Shown in pieces: positions 1 to 5,094 of a DNA stretch of 11,769 nucleotides. Below the pieces are notes generated by a model. It was not told the DNA's origin. It saw only the letters and a list, made by a program, of their open reading frames with translations, and ran no database searches. Location of the stretch: NCBI GenBank assembly GCA_024220525.1, contig JAMYWO010000130.1, positions 21,420 through 33,188 on the forward strand, in the 5' to 3' direction. The position numbers and the translations under genes are program-made. This stretch comes from Cochliopodium minus. Taxonomy: Eukaryota; Discosea; Himatismenida; Cochliopodiidae. How positions within the stretch are numbered: position 1 is the first letter of the stretch; every line of letters begins with the position of its first letter.

Positions 1-226
1 AAAATATTTTTTTTAATATTCTTTATTTTTAAGATTTTTTTTTTTCAAGCCAAAATTTTTTGGTTTTACTGTTTATTTTTGATATATTTTCTATTTTCAA
101 CTTTTAATTTTTTTAATTTGTATTTTTGTATTTTTAATTTTTTTTTTTTTAATTTTTTTTGATTTTTGATTTTTTTTCTACTTCGTTATTTGTAATATCT
201 CTTTTTTTTTTTTTCCAAAGCCCAAA
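1..226. other. AT-rich 5' flank of the SH2 gene
   Basis: This stretch is almost entirely A/T with repeated runs of T on the + strand. I see no coding potential, RNA gene or clear promoter motif. It leads directly into the ATG at 227 and presumably carries the promoter and 5' UTR of the SH2 gene. A T-run at about 202-215 sits just before the start codon. Confidence 0.5.
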
Positions 227-2013
227 ATGGAAATTACACTCAATGGGATAAAATGTCCAGAGAAACTCCAAGAATGGTTTTCTTTCAATTTTAGGTCAGA
301 AGAAGAAACCCAGACCAAACTGTTCTCCATCGAATTTCCCGAGTTCATTGCAAAATTTTCCCTCTTTCTTTCTTTTCCAAAAGGTAAAAAAATATTTGAA
401 AAAAATATTAAATATTTAAAAAAATATTTAAAAAAATATTTGAAAAAAAAATATTTGAAAAAAAAAAATTTGAAAAAAAAAATTTCGTATATTAAAAAGA
501 GTTAAAATTTCGTATATTAAAAAAAAATCTCGCATATTTTTATGGAGAGTACAAAAATTTTAAATTCAAATTTTAAAAAAAATGTTTTTTAATAAATAAA
601 AAATATTTAAAAGTTTAAATAAAAAAGAAATTACAATGAAACAAAACACACTAAATAAAAAAAATAAAACGAAATGACAAGACAATATTGTTAGAATAAA
701 AAAATATTATTCAAACAAAAAAAAATCTTAAATAATAAAAAAAAAAAAACAAACATTATTTTTTTTTTGGAATTAGGTTATGTCCCAACCAAAGACGACG
801 ACACATACAAACTTTTGCAGTTTCTCTTCAAGAAAACTACCATCAACCACTTAGACCTGGATGCTTTTTCGGAGTATATGCCTTGTTTTGGTCCTTTGGA
901 CAATGGTATTCTTTGGTAAAAAAAAAAAATTTCATTTTGTATATTTTCAAATAATTATTAATTATTTTTTTAACTTTAATTTTTTATTATTTGAAAAAAA
1001 ATTTTTAATTTTTTTTTTCAGTTTTTTTGAAATTTAATTTTTTTTGTTAATAATAAGATTTGAATGAATATTCAAAATTAAAATTTATTTTATTAAGATT
1101 TTTTTTTTTTTGAATTTATTTTAAGAAAAATTTTAATTTATTTTTAATTAATTTGGATTTAATTATGAAATAAATTTTCATTTAATTTTAATTTATTTAG
1201 ATTTTTTATCATTTAAATCTTTTTATTATTTTTAATTTAATTTTTTTATTTTTAAAAAATCTGAATACATCTATTTATTTTTTAATATTTTCATTGTTTA
1301 TTTTTTCATTTCAAAGGATACAAAATGTCAAAACAGATGTGACTTTGCCAGGGTTTTATGGAAGAATAACAAAAAAGCAAGCGGAGAGTTATCTCTTAAA
1401 GGCCAAACCCAGAGAATTTTTGTTGAGGTGCAGTTCCATCAAAGGAAACTTTGTAAAAAAAAACAAAAAAAAAAATAAGAAAATAAAAAAAAATAAAAAA
1501 TAAAAAAATTAAAAAAAAAATTAAAAAAAAAAATTATTAAGAAAATTAAAGAAAAGTGAAAGAAAATGAAAATAAAAATAAAATATTTGGAATAAAAAAA
1601 AATAATAAAAAATAAAAAAAAATAATAAAAAATAAAATAAAAAAATAAAAAATAAAAAAAATAAAAAAAAAATAAAAAAAATAAAAAAAAAATTAGAATA
1701 AATAATAAAAAAATATATATATTAATGTAACAAATTTTTTCTTTGTTAGACCGTTTCAATTTGCAAAGGAGAGGGTAAGGTGATCCACGTGATGATCGAA
1801 CATGCACCATTCGAGAACTTGTACTCCGTCATCTTCGAAAAAAAAATTAATTTGTTCAGCTCCCTCACTGAGGCTCTAAAATTCGTCGCCAAAAACTTCA
1901 GGTTGATTGGCCCCGTTCTCATTCATCCTCCCAACACTCGTATTTTTATCGATGAGAGACAAGAGATTAGCATCTATGAGAACTTTCTCACTTCAAAGTC
2001 CATTGATTACTGA
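227..2013 (+). CDS. SH2-domain adaptor-like protein, four exons
   Basis: Exons 227-383, 777-915, 1317-1452 and 1750-2013 join in frame through GT-AG introns to give 231 residues ending at TGA 2011-2013. Residues about 110-205 read as an SH2 domain. The FLLR motif (133-136) supplies the invariant phosphotyrosine-binding Arg136, K118 fits the basic alpha-A position, and His157 fits the beta-D histidine; the usual tryptophan at the domain start is Phe. Just before it, residues about 60-95 form a helical segment ending in CFGP, resembling the EF-hand-like linker that precedes the SH2 domain in Cbl and in some protist SH2 proteins. No kinase or RING domain follows, so an adaptor role in phosphotyrosine signalling is inferred. 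The start is the first ATG in the open frame; an upstream exon cannot be excluded. The partner protein is unknown. Confidence 0.85.
384..776 (+). other. Intron 1 of the SH2 gene, A-rich low complexity
   Basis: This 393-nt intron begins GTAAAAAA and ends ATTAG, in phase 1. It starts with repeated AAATATTTG-like units separated by A runs, then holds two copies of a 20-nt unit containing TTTCGTATATTA. No conserved coding or RNA element is visible inside. Confidence 0.8.
479..523 (+). repeat. Two direct copies of a 20-nt unit in intron 1
   Basis: The unit at 479-498 is repeated exactly at 504-523, a 25-nt period. Each copy has the core TTTCGTATATTA flanked by A runs. A degenerate third version with TCGCATATTT follows at about 530. 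This looks like a small tandem duplication in intronic DNA. Confidence 0.7.
916..1316 (+). other. Intron 2 of the SH2 gene, T-rich
   Basis: This 401-nt GT-AG intron has a GTAAAA donor and an AAAG acceptor. It splits a Trp codon (TG before, G after). On the sense strand it is dominated by T runs, unlike the A-rich introns 1 and 3 of the same gene. I see nothing else in it. Confidence 0.8.
1453..1749 (+). other. Intron 3 of the SH2 gene, A-rich low complexity
   Basis: This 297-nt phase-0 intron begins GTAAAA and ends TTAG. Most of it is an (AAAT)n/(AAAAT)n-like A-rich tract. An open frame on the opposite strand (1439-1810) is only a consequence of this composition, encoding mostly Phe, Ile, Leu and Tyr. 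Confidence 0.8.
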
Positions 2014-2398
2014 CAAAATTTTTTCATAAATATTTTTTTTACATCGTTGTTCAAACAAAAATGAAAAAATAAAACAAAAATTTCAAAATTAAATTCAAAA
2101 TAGATCTAAAATTGTTTATAAATTCTTTCATGGACAAATGGAATTTTTAAATTTTTTTTTTTTAATTTTTAAACTAAAAAAATTCAATTAAAGGTGTAAA
2201 AATCTTTTTATGAAAAGTATTGAAGTAATTTTAATTGACTAGTCACCTAAAAATACAGGATTAAAGTTTTTAAAATTCATTTTTTAGTGTAACATAAGTT
2301 TTCTAGTTAAGTTATAATATTCACTTAAAATTTTTTGTTGAGCTCAACAGTTTTCCGAAGATTAAATCCAAAAAACAATAAAAAATTAAAAAAAAATC
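2014..2398. other. Intergenic spacer between the SH2 gene and a small ORF
   Basis: This is 385 nt of A/T-rich sequence with no ORF or tRNA-like element. It holds the 3' flank of the SH2 gene and the 5' flank of the 66-residue ORF. The only distinctive element is a 14-nt perfect palindrome at 2336-2349. Confidence 0.6.
2336..2349. promoter_or_regulatory. 14-nt perfect palindrome upstream of the small ORF
   Basis: TGTTGAGCTCAACA is self-complementary over all 14 positions and lies 49 nt before the ATG at 2399. It contains a G/C-bearing core in otherwise very AT-rich DNA. A dimeric transcription factor site is possible. No known factor is assigned. Confidence 0.3.
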
Positions 2399-2599
2399 AT
2401 GTTCAAGAAAAAAGTATCTTTCTTTTGCTTTGGACAAAATTATTGCACAAATTTAAATTTTGTTAAACATGTTGTTCAGTCTGAAAATAAAATAACAGTT
2501 ACCTATATTGAAGATAAAGAAACCCCAATGACTTTATACTACAACAATGAAAAAGAAGCCAAGAAAACATTTCGTGATTTTTCTAAAAAGTTTGATTAA
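2399..2599 (+). CDS. Small orphan protein, 66 residues
   Basis: The ATG follows an A-rich leader, as in other genes of this window. The protein alternates predicted strands (residues about 3-10, 17-27, 30-38, 43-48) with a C-terminal helix (about 50-64), so it looks like a compact beta-beta-beta-alpha domain rather than random translation. It has two cysteines (C10, C16), no signal peptide and no membrane segment. The stop lies 28 nt from the stop of the convergent PAS gene at 2628, so the 3' ends may overlap as transcripts. I do not recognise a family. Less AT-rich composition than its flanks and a balanced amino-acid content support a real gene, but without homologues this is moderate. Confidence 0.55.
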   Translation: MFKKKVSFFCFGQNYCTNLNFVKHVVQSENKITVTYIEDKETPMTLYYNNEKEAKKTFRDFSKKFD

Positions 2600-2627
2600 A
2601 ATTAAAATTTTATTCACTTAAGTTGAA

Positions 2628-3478
2628 TCATAACTTCATTAATTTCGCATTAACTTTCGCTTCATTTAGATGATTTTTATTCTCAATCTTTGAAATTTTT
2701 GGATAATTAGTGAAGAAATGCCAATAGATATCAAAGTTGATCATCACGCCTGTGATGTGCACATAATACAATGATCCATCCAGATGTTGATAAATGGTAT
2801 CCGATTGAATTTGCATAAATATTTCTTGTGTTTGTTTTTTGCTGAAGGAATTCTCTTTTAAATTTTTGAAGATTTCTTTGAATTCATTGTCTTGTTTGAG
2901 ATAAAGATCATTTAATTGAGAGGAGAGAAATGTCTCGTCCATTCTTTTGTTTATCAAATGATTCGGATTCCATCCGAATAAAAGAGCTAAAGAATTGCTA
3001 ACCTGCAGGATCTTTGAAGACATAAGGCTCATTTCCTCTTCTTTCAATATCCTTAACAACATCCACATCGATCCATCTTTCAAATTTTTTTCACAATCCT
3101 TCTCTTTATTTTTTGATTGGTTATCTTGCAATAAATCCCTAAATATAATTTTTTAAAATGAAGAATATTTTTAATTTATTGACCAATACAAATTATCAAA
3201 GTTTCCATTCTCGATGTCTATATATTTTCCCATATTCTCATTGAATTTTATTTCCAATTTTCCTATTTTTTCAGTCAAATTAATATTTTCTCCTTCTTCC
3301 TGTTTCTCATTTTGCATAATTATACTATCAAATTATAACCACATTTTACACAAAATTTATAATTATCTTTGATTCTTGCATTGCAAGTCACATTGGGGCA
3401 TTTCGAACATAAATATTTATTTAACGATCGATTTTCATCAACTTCTTTACAATCTCTTTTTCTCTCACCAATTTCCAT
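2628..3478 (-). CDS. PAS-like plus zinc-ribbon protein, left copy (frame disrupted or spliced)
   Basis: This is a paralogue of the gene at 3663-4578. The start is taken at ATG 3478 because it aligns with the neighbour's start (both have KRD at residues 7-9); the open frame runs further to a TTG at 3505. Residues 24-46 carry C-x2-C-x4-C-x10-C-x2-C, a zinc ribbon. The frame then stops at 3322-3320, but the next segment (from 3317, a different frame) matches the neighbour's linker and continues through a 51-nt GT-AG intron (3189-3139) into the PAS-like exon 3138-2628. The join could be a 26-nt intron (3325-3300), a 47- or 50-nt intron with its donor at the GGT codon, a 1-nt indel, or two separate ORFs. 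With the 26-nt intron the protein is 257 residues, against 277 in the neighbour. The PAS part has the SKILQVS start and the HLDGSLYYV strand. Confidence 0.68.
2862..2969 (-). repeat. 108-nt block almost identical to 3918-4025
   Basis: This segment of the PAS exon aligns without gaps to 3918-4025 in the paralogue, with 4 mismatches in 108 positions by eye. Three of the four change an amino acid. It covers the region coding for the INKRMDE and QLNDLY motifs. The coding sequence on both sides is clearly more diverged. Confidence 0.8.
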
Positions 3479-3662
3479 CAAATGGATTTTTATATTTTTT
3501 TTCAATTTAAATTATTTAAATTATTATTTAATTTATATATAAAATTTAGTTGAAAATTTAAAGCATTATTTCCTTTAATCTATCTTTTGATATGTTTTAA
3601 TACACTCACAAATTGTAAATACATTCCTATTTCGTTGAAAAAAGATGGCCAAAAAAAGATAA

Positions 3663-4578
3663 TCATGCATATATCTTCAATAACTTGCTCGTTTTGATTT
3701 TTTCAACCATATCTTCCTCAGATGAGATTTTGTTTACCTCTGTGAATTGAAAAAAAGATATTCCATATAAACTAGAATAGTAAAATATCACAGCCATAAT
3801 TTGTACATGATACAAAGATCCATCAAAATGTTGAAAGATGGTTTCCCATTTGATTTGAAAATGGATCTCACCAATCAAAGGTATCTTCTTTTCATTCTCT
3901 ATATTTGCTTCTTTTTCATTTTTGAAGATTTCTTTGAATTCATTGTCTTGTTTGAAATAAAGATCATTTAATTGAGAGGAGAGAAATATCTCGTCCATTC
4001 TTTTGTTAATCAAATCATTCGGATTTCTCCCAAGCATCATTGCCAACGAATCGCTTACCTGCAAGATCTTTGAAGTCACCAAGAACATCGTTCCTTCTCT
4101 AAAATCTTCAATTATCACCAACCACAAAGTTGATTCCAACATATTATCTTTCATTTCATTGAATTGTCTTTTAAAAAAAAGAAAATTTATTACGGAATTA
4201 AATATTAAATTATTTATATATATTGAGTTCAAATTAATCTTAAATTTACCCTAAATTTTTTTCCTGCGACAATTTACCACTGTTCTCATTGAATTTTATT
4301 TCCAATTCTCCTATTTTCTTCATTATATCAAATTTCTCCATAACTGTATTATTATTATTATAGTTCACAGTTTCATTATTCTCCATGTTTTTTTCATTCC
4401 CCATCAATTTAAAACCACATTTCACACAAAATCTATAATTATCTTTGATTTTGGCTCCACAAACCAAATTCGGGCACTGCACACAAATTTTCTTTGATTT
4501 ATTCTCATCATGCAAAAATAAGAAAACTTGATCTTTGTCGCTATCATCCGAATCCCTTTTTATTCTATTAGTATCCAT
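3663..4578 (-). CDS. PAS-like plus zinc-ribbon protein, right copy (intact)
   Basis: Two exons, 4578-4250 and 4167-3663, join through an 82-nt GT-AG intron (4249-4168) that splits a Gly codon, giving 277 residues. Residues 32-54 carry cysteines 32, 35, 40, 51 and 54 (C-x2-C-x4-C-x10-C-x2-C), a zinc-ribbon-like finger with the FCVKCG ending. An Asn-rich linker and a short charged helix (about 80-105) follow. Residues about 143-252 fit a PAS fold: SKILQVSDSLAMMLG opening strand and helix, an LINKRMDEIF helix, and a late strand with FQHFDGSLYHVQI, comparable to the DG-containing strand of PAS sensors. There is no kinase, HLH or DNA-binding domain beyond the ribbon. A sensory or dimerising regulator is inferred; the ligand is unknown. 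It is divergent to the kinesin-like gene across a 516-nt spacer. Confidence 0.82.
3918..4025 (-). repeat. 108-nt block almost identical to 2862-2969
   Basis: This is the partner of the block in the left paralogue. The two differ at 4 of 108 positions although neighbouring parts of the same exons have diverged in both sequence and length. Recent gene conversion or very strong constraint could explain it. Confidence 0.8.
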
Positions 4579-5094
4579 TCAAAATATTAGATCGGCAAAA
4601 AAGAAGAAATAAATTTTTTTTTATTTCATTTATTTGCTCAATCCAAAGCGAAATATAAGAAATGATTAGTTATAGTCAAGTGCTCTCATTCTTCTTGATT
4701 TAGGGATTCACAAGTGTATTATTATTAATTTAATTTTTAAATTTTTACGAATCAAACAAATGAATATAGTTAACTTTATACACATCTCGTTTTAGATCAT
4801 TAAGATCTGAATAGCAATAAAATAAATATATGTATTGTAATATCCTTATTCCATGTCTTAATTAAACCAATACTTGACATAATCAAAAGGAGGAAATGAT
4901 AATCTTATCAAATTATGGATTTAGTTGTTTTAAAAGAGATATAGATAGATCAATATGAAGGATTTTGAATTGATGTTTATTAGATTTTCAAACAGTTTAT
5001 AAAATTGAATAACAATTTTTGCGCCAATTTTATTTTATTTTAAAAAAATAACTGAATTTAATAAAAATTAAAAAAAAAAATTTAAAGAAAAAAA
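4579..5094. other. Divergent spacer between the PAS gene and the kinesin-like gene
   Basis: This 516-nt region separates two divergently read genes and so must hold both promoters. It is less homopolymeric than other spacers here, with many short mixed words. I see no ORF of note and no tRNA-like B box. The one striking element is GCGCCAAT at 5021-5028. An A-rich leader runs into the ATG at 5095. Confidence 0.6.
5021..5028 (-). promoter_or_regulatory. E2F-like / CCAAT element upstream of the kinesin-like gene
   Basis: Read on the - strand this is ATTGGCGC, which fits the WTTSSCGC core of E2F/DP sites. On the + strand the same bases contain CCAAT. It lies 66 nt before the ATG at 5095. By eye it is the only GCGC in the non-coding part of the window. 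The match is short and the function is inferred from established E2F and NF-Y consensus sites. Confidence 0.35.

Noticed and set aside
1439-1810. Long open frame on the - strand across SH2 intron 3
   Set aside because: Nearly all Phe, Ile, Leu and Tyr; it is the complement of an A-rich intron plus parts of real exons.
3479-3505. Upstream extension of the left PAS copy to position 3505
   Set aside because: It begins at TTG, not ATG, and the ATG at 3478 aligns with the start of the paralogue.
4003-4254. + strand open frame of 83 codons opposite the right PAS gene
   Set aside because: Shadow of the PAS exon and intron; no independent coding signal.
4579-5094. tRNA or small RNA gene in the divergent spacer
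   Set aside because: No B-box-like GGTTCGAATCC pattern or convincing cloverleaf was found by eye.
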